A DNA stretch of 64,000 nucleotides from Bacteroidales bacterium (GCA_017938925.1 JAGBAO010000004.1:1-64000); one strand, 5' to 3'; shown: positions 52,112 to 61,557, counted from the first letter of the stretch. The notes: a model not told the origin generated them from the letters alone. Made by a program: numbers and translations.

Positions 52112-53242
52112 ATGGGATACAGAACACTCAAGGTAATCATAAGCGGAGGGGGTACGGGAGGACATATCTTCCCTGCCCTTTCCATCGCTAATAAGCTCAA
52201 GGAAGTGAATCCTGAGACCGAGATTCTCTTTGTGGGAGCAGAGGGAAGGATGGAGATGGAGAAGGTGCCGGCAGCTGGGTATAAGATCATCGGGCTTCCG
52301 ATAGCGGGCTTGCAGAGACGACTCACTATGAGCAATCTCGCCCTTCCGTTCAAGGTGCTGAAAAGTCTCAGGATGGCAAAGAAGACACTGAAGGAATTCA
52401 GGCCTGACATTGCGATCGGAGTGGGAGGATATGCCAGCGCTCCCCTTCTGTGGGCTGCGGGACGGCTCGGGATTCCGACGCTTATCCAGGAACAGAACGG
52501 ATTTGCAGGACTGACGAACAAGATACTTGGCAGGAAAGCAAAGAGCATCTGCGTGGCTTACGAAGGGATGGAGAGATTCTTCCCGGCAGACAGGATCGTG
52601 ATGAGCGGCAACCCAATCAGAAAGGACATAGTGCCGGCAACACCTGGGATGAAGGAAGAGGCATATGAGTTCTACGGGCTGGATCCGCAGAAGAAGCATA
52701 TCTTCGTGGTGGGCGGAAGTCTCGGAAGCAGGACGCTCAACGAGGCCGTTCAGAAATGGATAAGGGAAGGCTGTCCGGCCGGGGAGAACATCGAAATGAT
52801 CTGGCAGTGCGGCAAATACTACAAGGCGTCCATCGACGGATTCATGGAGGAGATGGCTGCCGGCGGCAGAGACCTTTCCCACATCAGGCATTCCGACTTC
52901 ATCCAGAGGATGGACCTTGCATATGCCGCAGCGAACGTGGTCATTTCCCGCTCGGGGGCAAGTTCTGTTTCGGAGTTGTGTGCTGCAGAAAAGGCGACCA
53001 TATTCGTGCCTTCGCCAAACGTGACAGAGGACCATCAGACACATAATGCCATGGCTCTGGTGAACAAGGATGCCGCCCTGATGGTAAAGGATGCAGAAGC
53101 AGCAGAAAAACTGATGGAGACGGCATGCAGGCTGATAGAAAATCCGGAAAGAATCGCTCTATTGGAAGGAAACATCGGGAAGCTCGCCCTCAGAGATGCG
53201 GCACAGACAATTGTAGATGAGATTTATAAAGTATTGGGATAG
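52112..53242 (+). CDS. murG: lipid II synthase MurG
   Basis: It transfers GlcNAc to lipid I. The 376-residue GT-B enzyme has the N-terminal ISGGGTGGHIFPALSIAN, GVGGYASAPLL, IQEQNGFAGLTNK, VVGGSLGSRTLNEAV and RSGASSVSELCAAEKATIFVPSPN. The start ATG 52112 is one base after the ftsW stop; an in-frame ATG 12 bases upstream is less likely. Confidence 0.97.
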   Translation: MGYRTLKVIISGGGTGGHIFPALSIANKLKEVNPETEILFVGAEGRMEMEKVPAAGYKIIGLPIAGLQRRLTMSNLALPFKVLKSLRMAKKTLKEFRPDIAIGVGGYASAPLLWAAGRLGIPTLIQEQNGFAGLTNKILGRKAKSICVAYEGMERFFPADRIVMSGNPIRKDIVPATPGMKEEAYEFYGLDPQKKHIFVVGGSLGSRTLNEAVQKWIREGCPAGENIEMIWQCGKYYKASIDGFMEEMAAGGRDLSHIRHSDFIQRMDLAYAAANVVISRSGASSVSELCAAEKATIFVPSPNVTEDHQTHNAMALVNKDAALMVKDAEAAEKLMETACRLIENPERIALLEGNIGKLALRDAAQTIVDEIYKVLG

Positions 53243-54571
53243 ATGAAGAATATATATTTCATAGGAATCGGAGGCATCGGCATGAGTGCCATCGCAAGGT
53301 ACTATAATGCCAAGGGATTCAAGGTGAGCGGATATGACAGGACCCCGTCTCCACTGACACATGCATTGGAGTCAGAGGGGATAGAGGTGCATTATACTGA
53401 TGACATCTCATATATTCCCAATGAAGTGGAAGACACGCTGGTAGTGTACACTCCGGCCATTCCGGCCGATATGGGAGAACTCGTGTACGTACAGGAGAAA
53501 GGATATCGCGTGATCAAAAGATCCAGGATGCTGGGAGAAATTGCCGAGGGTCAGAGATGCATGGCAGTTGCAGGCACACACGGAAAGACCACGACCAGCA
53601 CCATGACCAGCCACCTTTTCATGGACTCTGGAGAGGGTTGCTCGGCTTTCCTCGGTGGAATCTCGAAGAACTACAACAGCAATCTGCTCATCAGTCCAAA
53701 TGACGTTATAGTTGCGGAAGCAGATGAGTTCGACCGCTCATTCCTCCAGCTGTTCCCTGAAATCGCCGTCATCACCTCCATGGATGCGGACCATCTTGAC
53801 ATCTACGGAGACGAGCAGCATGTCAAGGAGGCTTTCAAGGCATTCGCTTCACAGGTGAGCGGAACTGTGATAATCAAGCACGGACTTGACATAACGCCGG
53901 CGGACACCTCTGCCAGGATCAGGACATATTCATTCGGAAATCCGGAAGCTGACTTCCATGCAGAGCCTTTGGAGGACGGACACTTCAACCTCCACTACCC
54001 GGGAGGGGTGATAGAGGACTGTGTCGTGGGCATACCGGGATGGGTGAATGTTGAGAATGCAACGGCAGCATCAGCAATAGCACTGACATATGGAATCGCT
54101 CCTGAGAAGATAAAGAGAGCCCTTGCTTCATTCAGCGGGGTAAGGAGAAGGTTCGACATCCAGGTCAGGAAACCAGGATGCGTATATATCGACGACTACG
54201 CCCACCACCCGGAGGAGATCAAGGCCGCCCTCAGTTCGATCCGACGCGCCTATCCTTCGTCGAAACTCACCGCTGTGTTCCAGCCCCATCTCTACACAAG
54301 GACAAGGGACTTTGCACCGGAATTCGCTCAGGCACTTAGCCTTGCCGACAAGGTGATACTCCTGGACATCTACCCCGCACGCGAACTGCCGATTCCTGGT
54401 GTGACCTCGGAAATCATATTCAAGGACATAACCTCAGAGAAGATTCTGATCAGGAGGGAGGAACTCATGGGATATCTTCAGAACGAGCCGGTGGAAGTGC
54501 TTGCGACACTGGGCGCCGGAGACATAGACAGGTTTGTGGGAGAAATCGCAGAAATGCTTGACAGAAGATGA
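53243..54571 (+). CDS. murC: UDP-MurNAc:L-alanine ligase MurC
   Basis: It adds the first amino acid to UDP-MurNAc. The 442-residue product has IGIGGIGMSAIARYY, ATP loop AGTHGKTTTST, EADEFDRSFLQLFP, VITSMDADHLDIYGD and DDYAHHPEEIKAAL. It directly abuts murG and overlaps ftsQ by four bases. Confidence 0.97.
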   Translation: MKNIYFIGIGGIGMSAIARYYNAKGFKVSGYDRTPSPLTHALESEGIEVHYTDDISYIPNEVEDTLVVYTPAIPADMGELVYVQEKGYRVIKRSRMLGEIAEGQRCMAVAGTHGKTTTSTMTSHLFMDSGEGCSAFLGGISKNYNSNLLISPNDVIVAEADEFDRSFLQLFPEIAVITSMDADHLDIYGDEQHVKEAFKAFASQVSGTVIIKHGLDITPADTSARIRTYSFGNPEADFHAEPLEDGHFNLHYPGGVIEDCVVGIPGWVNVENATAASAIALTYGIAPEKIKRALASFSGVRRRFDIQVRKPGCVYIDDYAHHPEEIKAALSSIRRAYPSSKLTAVFQPHLYTRTRDFAPEFAQALSLADKVILLDIYPARELPIPGVTSEIIFKDITSEKILIRREELMGYLQNEPVEVLATLGAGDIDRFVGEIAEMLDRR

Positions 54572-55347
54572 ACAGGACTCTGAAATATATACTTATATCC
54601 GTGGCCGCCCTCGCGCTGGCAGCCTGTTTTACGGCTTCCTATATAGCCGGAGTGCAGGCGCGCAGGACCATTGTATGCAAAAGCATAAGGATTGAGGTCC
54701 TCGACAGCGCTCAGAACAGTTTCGTGACAGCTGACGACATCAGGAAATTCATCCGCAAAAGCTGCGGGGAACTGGTGGGTGAGCCGCTGGACAGCATAGA
54801 CCTGGTCAAGGTGGAAAAGGCTGTTGACAGCAGGAGCGCTGTCCTGAAGAGCCAGGCATATGTGACCCGGGACAGCATCCTCAACATAAAGGTCACCCAG
54901 CGCAGGCCAGTGGTAAGGTTCCAGAAGAAGGACGGAGGATTCTATGCAGATGCCGAAGGATATATATTCCCGTTGCAAAGCACTTATGCCTCGCATGTGC
55001 AGATAATAGACGGGGACATTCCTCTTGCAGCCAACAGCGGCTATAAGGGAGACATCACCGACCCGAAGGAGAAAGAGTGGTTCAAGAGTGTGATGAATGT
55101 TGTCAACTATATGGAAGACAGCAGATTATGGAAAGGAAAGATTGTACAGATTTCAGTTGACTCAAAAGGAAACCTGACTCTCATTCCACGGGAGGGCAAT
55201 GAAAGGTTCCTGTTCGGCCAGCCACACTCTCTGGTGGAGAAGTTCGGCAAGATGGAAAGATATTACACCACCATCGTTCCCGAAAAAGGGAGCAGCCGTT
55301 ACAAAAGAGTCGATGTGAGATTCAAGGATCAGATTGTATGCAGATAA
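54568..55347 (+). CDS. ftsQ: cell division protein FtsQ
   Basis: The 259-residue bitopic protein has one N-terminal membrane helix (YILISVAALALAACFTASYIAGV). A periplasmic POTRA-like region (IRIEVLDSAQNSFVTADDIRKFI) and a beta domain (ILNIKVTQRRPVVRFQ) follow, as in FtsQ/DivIB. It is called by architecture and position between murC and ftsA. Confidence 0.92.
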   Translation: MNRTLKYILISVAALALAACFTASYIAGVQARRTIVCKSIRIEVLDSAQNSFVTADDIRKFIRKSCGELVGEPLDSIDLVKVEKAVDSRSAVLKSQAYVTRDSILNIKVTQRRPVVRFQKKDGGFYADAEGYIFPLQSTYASHVQIIDGDIPLAANSGYKGDITDPKEKEWFKSVMNVVNYMEDSRLWKGKIVQISVDSKGNLTLIPREGNERFLFGQPHSLVEKFGKMERYYTTIVPEKGSSRYKRVDVRFKDQIVCR

Positions 55348-55358
55348 AGGATAACAAT

Positions 55359-56771
55359 ATGGGAATGACAGACAAACATATCGTTGCAATAGACCTGGGC
55401 ACTTCGAAGATCGCCCTTACCGTTGCAAAGGTCAACGGTAACGACATCCAGGTCATATATTACAAGGAGACACCTTCTGCCGGCATCAAGAACAGCAGCG
55501 TCTTCAATCCGAGTCATGTCACAGGGCCTCTCGGAGAAGCTGTGCGTGAGGCTGAGGAGAATCTCGGCATAAAGATAACACAGGCTGTGGTCGGTATGCC
55601 GCGGTACCCCATCAGGCAGGAAAGCAACACCGGCAAGATCGAGGACAGAGGCTGCGACACTGACATCACAGCCGAGAATATCGCCGAACTCAAGAGATTC
55701 GCCCAGGACTCCTATCCGCTCGACGACCCTGGCAGGGAGGCAATATATGGTGCTGTCGCTCAGTCATTCTCTGACGGAGAAAATTTCCAGATAATTGAAA
55801 ACGAAATCATCGGAATGACAAGCGATGTCCTTGAAGGCAATTTCAAGATATTCATCGGAAAGAAGAGCGATCTGACAAAGATAGACCTTGCGATGAACAA
55901 GTCCGGTCTGTCAGCGGTACGCAAATACTTCACAGCCGACTCCACGGCAAAGGCTGTCCTGGAATATTCCGAGATGGAAAACGGAGTGGCCCTCATCGAT
56001 TTCGGTGCGGGATGCACATCTGTTTCCATATATCACGGGAACATCATGAGGCATTATGCTTCGATTCCATTCGGAGGAAGAAACATCACCGACGACATCA
56101 AGAGCGAATGCCAGATTTCAGCAAAGCTTGCCGAAAACATAAAGAAGGCCTTCGGAGCATGTATGCCGGACAAGCTGCAGAATCTTGGAGAAAAGGTCAT
56201 ACATATAAAGAGCAACACCAGCGAACCTGACAAGCAGCTCCCGGTGAAGTACCTTTCCGAAATCATCACTGCCCGGGTGGAGGAAATCCTGATGGCCATC
56301 CTGTATGAGATTCAGGAAAGCGGATTCGCCGACATGCTCAGAAGCGGGATCGTGGTGACAGGAGGCAGTGCCCTGCTTCCTAATCTGGGAACGTTCATAA
56401 ACGAAATTTCCGGATTCAGGGTGAGGATGGGATATCCGAAACGCTATTTCTCATGCCAGGGATGTGACGGCATCTTCGAACCATCTGCTACGTCATCTGT
56501 CGGTCTTATCCTTGCGGCAAGCGAAAGAGCCGAATTCAACTGTGCCCTTTACAGGGAAGATAAACCGGAAGACAAGCCTGCCGAGGATGAGAATCCGAAT
56601 GGAGAACTGTTCTCCGACCAGGCTATGGAAGGTGTGGTGGTCTCAGTGCCTGACCGGGGTCCTAAACAGCCTGAAAGCAAGACACCTAAGGTCACATGGA
56701 CTGAAAAGGTCACGACATTCGTGGGCAACCTGTTCGAGACTGTAATGAATGATGTTGAAAGCGAACATTAG
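55359..56771 (+). CDS. ftsA: cell division actin homologue FtsA
   Basis: The 470-residue ATPase tethers FtsZ to the membrane. It has HIVAIDLGTSKIALTVA (phosphate 1), a 1C insertion, GVALIDFGAGCTSVSI (phosphate 2) and IVVTGGSALLPNL (adenosine motif). A charged Pro/Glu-rich linker precedes a C-terminal amphipathic helix (TEKVTTFVGNLFETVMND), the membrane anchor. ATG 55359 with AAAGGA upstream is preferred over ATG 55338, which lies within ftsQ. Confidence 0.95.
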   Translation: MGMTDKHIVAIDLGTSKIALTVAKVNGNDIQVIYYKETPSAGIKNSSVFNPSHVTGPLGEAVREAEENLGIKITQAVVGMPRYPIRQESNTGKIEDRGCDTDITAENIAELKRFAQDSYPLDDPGREAIYGAVAQSFSDGENFQIIENEIIGMTSDVLEGNFKIFIGKKSDLTKIDLAMNKSGLSAVRKYFTADSTAKAVLEYSEMENGVALIDFGAGCTSVSIYHGNIMRHYASIPFGGRNITDDIKSECQISAKLAENIKKAFGACMPDKLQNLGEKVIHIKSNTSEPDKQLPVKYLSEIITARVEEILMAILYEIQESGFADMLRSGIVVTGGSALLPNLGTFINEISGFRVRMGYPKRYFSCQGCDGIFEPSATSSVGLILAASERAEFNCALYREDKPEDKPAEDENPNGELFSDQAMEGVVVSVPDRGPKQPESKTPKVTWTEKVTTFVGNLFETVMNDVESEH

Positions 56772-56782
56772 GAGGACTTGAT

Positions 56783-58048
56783 ATGATTGATATATTTGAG
56801 AACAACGTGGAGCTGACTCCGACTGACTGGGTCACTACGGATTCAATTATAAAGGTGATCGGTGTAGGCGGCGGAGGCTGCAATGCCGTGAACTACATGT
56901 ACAACCAGAAGATAGAAGGATGCACCTTCATCGTCTGCAACACGGACTCGCAGGCTCTTGACAAGTGCGACGTACCGATCAAGATCCAGCTCGGAGAAGG
57001 TCTGGGAGCGGGAACCAACCCTACGGAAGGACGAAATGCCGCCCTCAACTCACAGGATGAGATCGCTGCCAAGGTGCTGGACAACAACACCGACATGCTC
57101 TTCATCACAGCCGGCATGGGTGGCGGTACCGGCACTGGTGCCGCACCGGTAATTGCAGCAATGGCAAAGAAGAAGGGAATCCTCACAGTGGGAGTCGTGA
57201 CCATTCCGTTCAGAAACCAGGGCAACGAGACTATGTCGAAGGCCATAGACGGGATCAACGAACTGGAAAAGAATGTGGACAGCCTTCTGATAATCGACAA
57301 CGAGAAACTGTTCGACTTCTATGGAGACCTGCTGCTTCAGGATGCCTTCCCTAAGGCGGATGAGGTTCTGGCTACCGCAGTCCGCGGAATCACCGAAATC
57401 ATCAAGAAGCGCGGATATATCAATGTGGACTTCAAGGATGTGAAGACCATGATGAAGAACAGCGGAATGGCCCTTATGGGATGCGGCACAGGAACCGGAG
57501 AGAACAGGATCGAGGATGCCGTGCGTCTGGCATTGGAATCGCCGCTTCTTAATGACTTCGACCTCACGACAGCAAAGAATGTCCTTATCAACATCACAGT
57601 CGGAAAGAACGAGAAGGGAATGACCATGACCGAGCTCGGACGTGTCAGCGAACTGATAAAGAACTACACTGGAAAGGCCAACAACTTCAAGAGCGGTATC
57701 GTATATGAAGAGGATCCGGAATTCGGTGACAGGGTGAACATCACAGTGATCGCAACCGGCTTCAGGATGAGCATGCTGCTTCCTATGAACGACATGGGAA
57801 ACATCATAATTATAGAAAGCGACTTTGAATATGACAAGGAGACATTCGCTGCGGAAAACATCGGAGAGCTCCCGGAGACGCGCAGCCAGAAGATCGGCTA
57901 CAACAATGCGGAGATCAGAAAGAAGATAGTCTTCGAAGAAGGCAGAAAGCCGGCTCTTCTGGTGGCTGAAGGCCAGGACAAGAGCGAATTGGAGAATACA
58001 GCTGCAATCCGTAGAAAGACTCCTGCATCGGGGAAACGCGAGGAATAG
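56783..58048 (+). CDS. ftsZ: cell division GTPase FtsZ
   Basis: The 421-residue tubulin homologue forms the division ring. It has VIGVGGGGCNAV, the tubulin signature GGGTGTG (113-119), T7-loop region VNVDF-like INVDFKDVKTMM, and a disordered linker. It ends ENTAAIRRKTPASGKREE, a divergent form of the tail peptide that binds FtsA. AGGAGG (56771-56776) precedes the ATG. It is last in the dcw cluster. Confidence 0.98.
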   Translation: MIDIFENNVELTPTDWVTTDSIIKVIGVGGGGCNAVNYMYNQKIEGCTFIVCNTDSQALDKCDVPIKIQLGEGLGAGTNPTEGRNAALNSQDEIAAKVLDNNTDMLFITAGMGGGTGTGAAPVIAAMAKKKGILTVGVVTIPFRNQGNETMSKAIDGINELEKNVDSLLIIDNEKLFDFYGDLLLQDAFPKADEVLATAVRGITEIIKKRGYINVDFKDVKTMMKNSGMALMGCGTGTGENRIEDAVRLALESPLLNDFDLTTAKNVLINITVGKNEKGMTMTELGRVSELIKNYTGKANNFKSGIVYEEDPEFGDRVNITVIATGFRMSMLLPMNDMGNIIIIESDFEYDKETFAAENIGELPETRSQKIGYNNAEIRKKIVFEEGRKPALLVAEGQDKSELENTAAIRRKTPASGKREE

Positions 58049-58057
58049 GATTTTTTG

Positions 58058-58065
58058 TATATTTG
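58058..58065 (+). promoter_or_regulatory. -7 element of gltX
   Basis: TATATTTG followed by CG begins ten bases after the ftsZ stop, 33 bases before the gltX ATG. No dcw terminator is visible before it, so read-through is also likely. Confidence 0.6.
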
Positions 58066-58090
58066 CGACCGTTTTCGAATATAAGACTTT

Positions 58091-59734
58091 ATGACAATGG
58101 AAAGAAAGACACGAGTTCGTTTTGCGCCGTCCCCGACAGGCCCGCTCCATATGGGCGGAGTCAGGACAGCACTCTATAACTATCTCTTCGCAAAGCAGCG
58201 CGGAGGAGACTTCATCATAAGAATCGAGGATACAGACTCACAGAGATTCGTCCCTGGAGCCGAGAAATATATAATAGAAGCCCTGAACTGGTGCGGCATA
58301 ATCCCCGATGAGGGCGTGGATGCAGAAGGAAATGTTGTGGAGACCGCTTCAGAGCGTCATCCGCATGCACCTTACAGGCAGAGCCAGAGGAAGCCTCTCT
58401 ACCGTCAGTATGCAGAACAGCTTGTTGCGGCAGGTCATGCATATTATGCATTTGATACAGCTGAGGAGCTCGGAGCGAAGCGTGCGGAAATGGAGGCTGC
58501 CGGGCAGACCTTCATCTATGGCCAGACCACACGCATGGGCCTGCGCAACTCCCTCTCCCTTCCTGAAAGCGAGTGGAAGGAACTCCTGGAAACACGCACA
58601 GACTGGACAATCCGCTTCAAGATGCCGGAGAACAGGGTCGTGAAGATGGACGACCTGATCCGTGGCCATGTCGAAGTGAACACATCCACTCTCGATGACA
58701 AGGTCCTCTGGAAAAGGGCTGACGAACTACCAACATACCATCTTGCAAACATAGTCGACGACCACCTCATGGAGATCACCGAAGTGATCCGCGGCGAGGA
58801 GTGGCTCCCGTCACTTCCGCTTCACTACCTCCTTTACGAGGCATTCGGATGGACTGAGACACAGCCACGTTTCGCCCATCTGTCACTTCTTCTCAAGCCT
58901 GACGGGAAGGGCAAGCTGAGCAAGCGCGACGGTGACCGTCTGGGCTTCCCGGTCTTCCCGCTCAGATGGGTGAACGCCGAGGGTGAAGTATCTCGCGGAT
59001 ATCGTGAAGACGGATATTTCCCTGAAGCTTTCGTGAACCTTCTGGCAATGCTCGGATGGAATCCGGGAACTGAGCAGGAACTCTTCTCTCTTGAGGAACT
59101 TGTCGGAGCTTTCTCGCTCGAAAGAGTCGTCAAGTCAGGAGCACGTTTCAATGCCGAGAAGGCAAAATGGTACAACAAGGAGTATCTCCGCATGAAGCCG
59201 GTGGAGGAGCTTGCCTCGGAGTTTATCCCTGTGCTTGAGTCACACGGCCTTCAGATCGTGGACTGCCCTGCATGCGCTCTCACTGCCGGTTCCGAGATGA
59301 CTGTAAGCGGAGCTGACTTCGAAAACAGGATATTCTCACGCCAGTATGTGGAGAGAATCGTGGCGCTGATCCAGGAAAGAGCCACATTCGTAGCCGACTT
59401 CTGGGACATCGCTCCGTACCTCTTTGTGGCTCCTGCCGCATTCGTGGAGAAGGACGCCGCAAAGTTCTGGAAGGAAGAGAACTACACTCTCGCTCTCAAG
59501 GTGGCTGACTTCATCCTCGGATTCGAAGGAGAATTCACCAAGGAAGCGCTTGAAGGACCGCTTGAAGAGTATATCCGCGGCAACGAATGGCCTATGGGCA
59601 AGGTGATGAACTGCCTCAGACTTGCAATGGTAGGCGGATCGAACGGTCTTGGAATCGCAGACATCGTGACCCTGATCGGCAAGAAGGAGTTCGCAAAGAG
59701 AATCGACTTCATCAAGAACACGCTCGGCTGCTAA
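58091..59734 (+). CDS. gltX: glutamyl-tRNA synthetase
   Basis: The 547-residue class I synthetase has the HIGH-type motif PSPTGPLHMG (13-22), RIEDTDSQRFV, ITEVIRGEEWLPSLPLH and the KMSKS equivalent KLSKRDGDRLGFPV. It ends with an anticodon-binding helical domain. It is somewhat longer than E. coli GltX, partly by a charged insertion after LNWCGIIPDEG. ATG 58091 or 58097 could be the start. A strong terminator follows. Confidence 0.96.
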   Translation: MTMERKTRVRFAPSPTGPLHMGGVRTALYNYLFAKQRGGDFIIRIEDTDSQRFVPGAEKYIIEALNWCGIIPDEGVDAEGNVVETASERHPHAPYRQSQRKPLYRQYAEQLVAAGHAYYAFDTAEELGAKRAEMEAAGQTFIYGQTTRMGLRNSLSLPESEWKELLETRTDWTIRFKMPENRVVKMDDLIRGHVEVNTSTLDDKVLWKRADELPTYHLANIVDDHLMEITEVIRGEEWLPSLPLHYLLYEAFGWTETQPRFAHLSLLLKPDGKGKLSKRDGDRLGFPVFPLRWVNAEGEVSRGYREDGYFPEAFVNLLAMLGWNPGTEQELFSLEELVGAFSLERVVKSGARFNAEKAKWYNKEYLRMKPVEELASEFIPVLESHGLQIVDCPACALTAGSEMTVSGADFENRIFSRQYVERIVALIQERATFVADFWDIAPYLFVAPAAFVEKDAAKFWKEENYTLALKVADFILGFEGEFTKEALEGPLEEYIRGNEWPMGKVMNCLRLAMVGGSNGLGIADIVTLIGKKEFAKRIDFIKNTLGC

Positions 59735-59751
59735 CCGATACATTATTCTGG

Positions 59752-59792
59752 AAAGTCGGAGAGAAGGTCTATCTTTTCTCCGACTTTTTCTT
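59752..59792 (+). terminator. gltX terminator
   Basis: AAAGTCGGAGA pairs with TCTCCGACTTT (59777-59787), then TTTCTTT. Read on the other strand the same stem overlaps the 3' end of a possible micro-ORF. Confidence 0.88.
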
Positions 59793-59876
59793 TATCCTGC
59801 TTCGATAAATCTCGACACCTATCAATATCCAGCACAACACTGATAATATGATAGAAATGACTGATGACGGATGCAT
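59769..59876 (-). CDS. possible 35-residue membrane micro-protein
   Basis: A short open frame encodes a polar start (MHPSS), one predicted membrane helix (VISIILSVLCWILIGVEIY) and a basic tail (RSRIKKKSEKR), stop TAG. Size and layout resemble small transporter subunits such as MetS, but no large partner gene is adjacent. The last codons overlap the gltX terminator stem. It follows a similar micro-ORF by three bases. It may be a chance frame. Confidence 0.35.
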   Translation of the reverse strand: MHPSSVISIILSVLCWILIGVEIYRSRIKKKSEKR

Positions 59877-59879
59877 AAT

Positions 59880-59975
59880 CTATATACCATTTTTATAGTA
59901 GAACAATCCCACAACCAATGTACTTACTGCTATAACTACCCCGATAGTGTAGGTCATGAAAATAGAGCCAGACAT
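59880..59975 (-). CDS. possible 31-residue membrane micro-protein
   Basis: The frame reads MSGSIFMTYT, a hydrophobic helix (IGVVIAVSTLVVGLFYY) and KNGI, stop TAG. A different short frame just upstream (from about 60034) starts MSKGKKNHSVKKR, so a frameshifted small protein is also conceivable. TATTTTTG near 60035-60050 could be a -7 element. Evidence is limited to hydrophobicity and tandem arrangement. Confidence 0.33.
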   Translation of the reverse strand: MSGSIFMTYTIGVVIAVSTLVVGLFYYKNGI

Positions 59976-60189
59976 ATCATTAAAGAATAATCTCCAAATC
60001 GCTTTTTGACAGAATGGTTCTTCTTCCCCTTACTCATCACAAAAATAAATTAAATTCAACAAACCTCAAAATCAAGCGCTACGGGACAAAGAAAGAATAT
60101 ATCTGTCGGAAAAGTGTTGTTTTTGATGAAAGACAACAAAGTTTTTCTCTTTTTTAGTCAAATTTCTTTTTTTTAGTCTGCGTCGGGAT

Positions 60190-60197
60190 TATCTTTG
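60190..60197 (+). promoter_or_regulatory. -7 element of rpiB
   Basis: TATCTTTG followed by CG, 25 bases before the rpiB ATG; the -33 region is T-rich (TTTTAG). The rest of 59980-60180 is AT-rich, with no other gene I can support. Confidence 0.6.
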
Positions 60198-60222
60198 CGT
60201 CCGGAATAAACTTTTTTCAGAT

Positions 60223-60654
60223 ATGAAGATCGGAATATGCAACGACCACGCTGGCGTGGAGTACAAGAACAGACTTGTGGAATACCTCACAGGCAAAGGT
60301 CACGAGATGGTGAATTTCGGAACCGACACCACTGCAAGCATGGACTATCCTGACGTGGCGCACCGTCTGGCAACCGCAGTTGAAAACGGAGAAGTGGAAC
60401 TTGGAATCGCATTCTGCGGCACAGGAAACGGAATGGCCATGGCCCTGAACAAACATCAGGGAATCCGTGCAGGACTCTGCTGGTCTGCGGAAATCGGCAA
60501 GCTGATCAAGCAGCACAACAATGCCAATATCCTCGTCATGCCTGCCCGTTTCATCCCTTTTGAGACAGTCATCGAAATATGCGACGCATGGCTGGATGAG
60601 GAGTTCGAGGGAGGACGTCATCAGACCCGCATTGACAAGATACCTTGTAAATAA
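60223..60654 (+). CDS. rpiB: ribose 5-phosphate isomerase B
   Basis: It interconverts ribulose and ribose 5-phosphate. The 143-residue product has ICNDHAGVEYKN, NFGTDTTASMDYPDVAH and the catalytic-cysteine loop AFCGTGNGMAMALNK, then GLCWSAEIGKLIKQHNNANIL. The family includes sugar-phosphate isomerases of other specificity (LacA/AlsB), so substrate is inferred. Confidence 0.93.
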   Translation: MKIGICNDHAGVEYKNRLVEYLTGKGHEMVNFGTDTTASMDYPDVAHRLATAVENGEVELGIAFCGTGNGMAMALNKHQGIRAGLCWSAEIGKLIKQHNNANILVMPARFIPFETVIEICDAWLDEEFEGGRHQTRIDKIPCK

Positions 60655-60660
60655 TCAGAC

Positions 60661-61557
60661 TTGGAAGCATTGATACTTACCCCGGAGTCCCCTGCCCTTT
60701 CAAGGAACATCGAGGACTATCCGGAAGGGATAATAATCCCCATAGACAAACCATACAGATGGACATCGGCGGACGTGATCAGAAAGGTCAAGTACGCCGC
60801 TATCCGTCATTTCGGAAAGAAGAACCTCAAGGTGGGCCATGCCGGCACCCTTGACCCTCTCGCAACCGGAGTTCTTCTGGTGTGTATAGGAAAGGCTACC
60901 AAACTGGCCGAGACACTTCAGTCGCACGACAAGGAATATGTTGCCGGAGTCACCTTCGGTGCGACCACACCGTCATATGACCTGGAAAAGGAGATCGACA
61001 GGTTCTTCCCATATGACCACATAACATCCGAGTCTGTTGCCGAGGCTCTGCCCGGCTTCATAGGAGAGCAGGAGCAGATCGCTCCCCTCTTTTCTGCCAA
61101 ATCGGTGGACGGAGTCAGGGCATATGAGCTGGCCCGCAGACTCTATAAAGCCTCCGTCAGAGGGGAGGATGCTCTGGATGAGACGGCAAGGGAACTCATC
61201 AGAGTCTCTAAGATCAATGTATCTGAACTGGAATTGGTTGAATTCACCTCAGGTCTCAGTATTCCGGAAAGCGGACTGGGTGGAGGGGGAGAAAACAACC
61301 CCTCCACCCAGTCCGCTTCGAGCAGAATAAACGTCACTGACAACTCCGCTCTGGGACTGCCACGGGCTGTGATCCGCATGGCCTGCAGCAAAGGGACATA
61401 CGTCAGGGCCTTTGCCCGCGACTTGGGAGAGAAACTGGGCAGCGGGGCACATCTGGACTCGCTTCAGAGGAGCCGCAGCGGAGAGTTCCGCGTCGAGAAT
61501 GCTCTGACAGTTGACCAGGCCATAGCCCTGCTGAACGGCGGCACGCAATATTCATAA
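60661..61557 (+). CDS. truB: tRNA pseudouridine-55 synthase, with an in-frame hairpin insertion
   Basis: It makes pseudouridine 55 in the T loop of tRNAs. The 298-residue product has IIPIDKPYRWTSADVI, KVGHAGTLDPLATGVLL with catalytic Asp65, GKATKLAETLQSHDKEYV and KGTYVRAFARDLGEKLGSGAHL. The start is TTG 60661; no ATG is suitably placed. Residues about 203-225 (GLGGGGENNPSTQSASS) are low-complexity, not expected in the family, and encoded by a perfect 20-bp inverted repeat at 61269-61318. The insertion falls between conserved strands, so activity is probably kept. Confidence 0.94.
   Translation: MEALILTPESPALSRNIEDYPEGIIIPIDKPYRWTSADVIRKVKYAAIRHFGKKNLKVGHAGTLDPLATGVLLVCIGKATKLAETLQSHDKEYVAGVTFGATTPSYDLEKEIDRFFPYDHITSESVAEALPGFIGEQEQIAPLFSAKSVDGVRAYELARRLYKASVRGEDALDETARELIRVSKINVSELELVEFTSGLSIPESGLGGGGENNPSTQSASSRINVTDNSALGLPRAVIRMACSKGTYVRAFARDLGEKLGSGAHLDSLQRSRSGEFRVENALTVDQAIALLNGGTQYS
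61269..61318. repeat. perfect 20-bp inverted repeat inside truB
   Basis: Arms 61269-61288 and 61299-61318 are exact reverse complements, with loop GAGAAAACAA. The arm core is GGACTGGGTGGAGGGG. It keeps the truB frame open on the plus strand. It resembles a REP-type palindrome inserted into a gene. Confidence 0.92.

Noticed and set aside
59752..59792. Bidirectional terminator serving rpiB-side transcription
   Set aside because: The minus-strand side lacks a T run after the stem, so only the gltX direction is supported.
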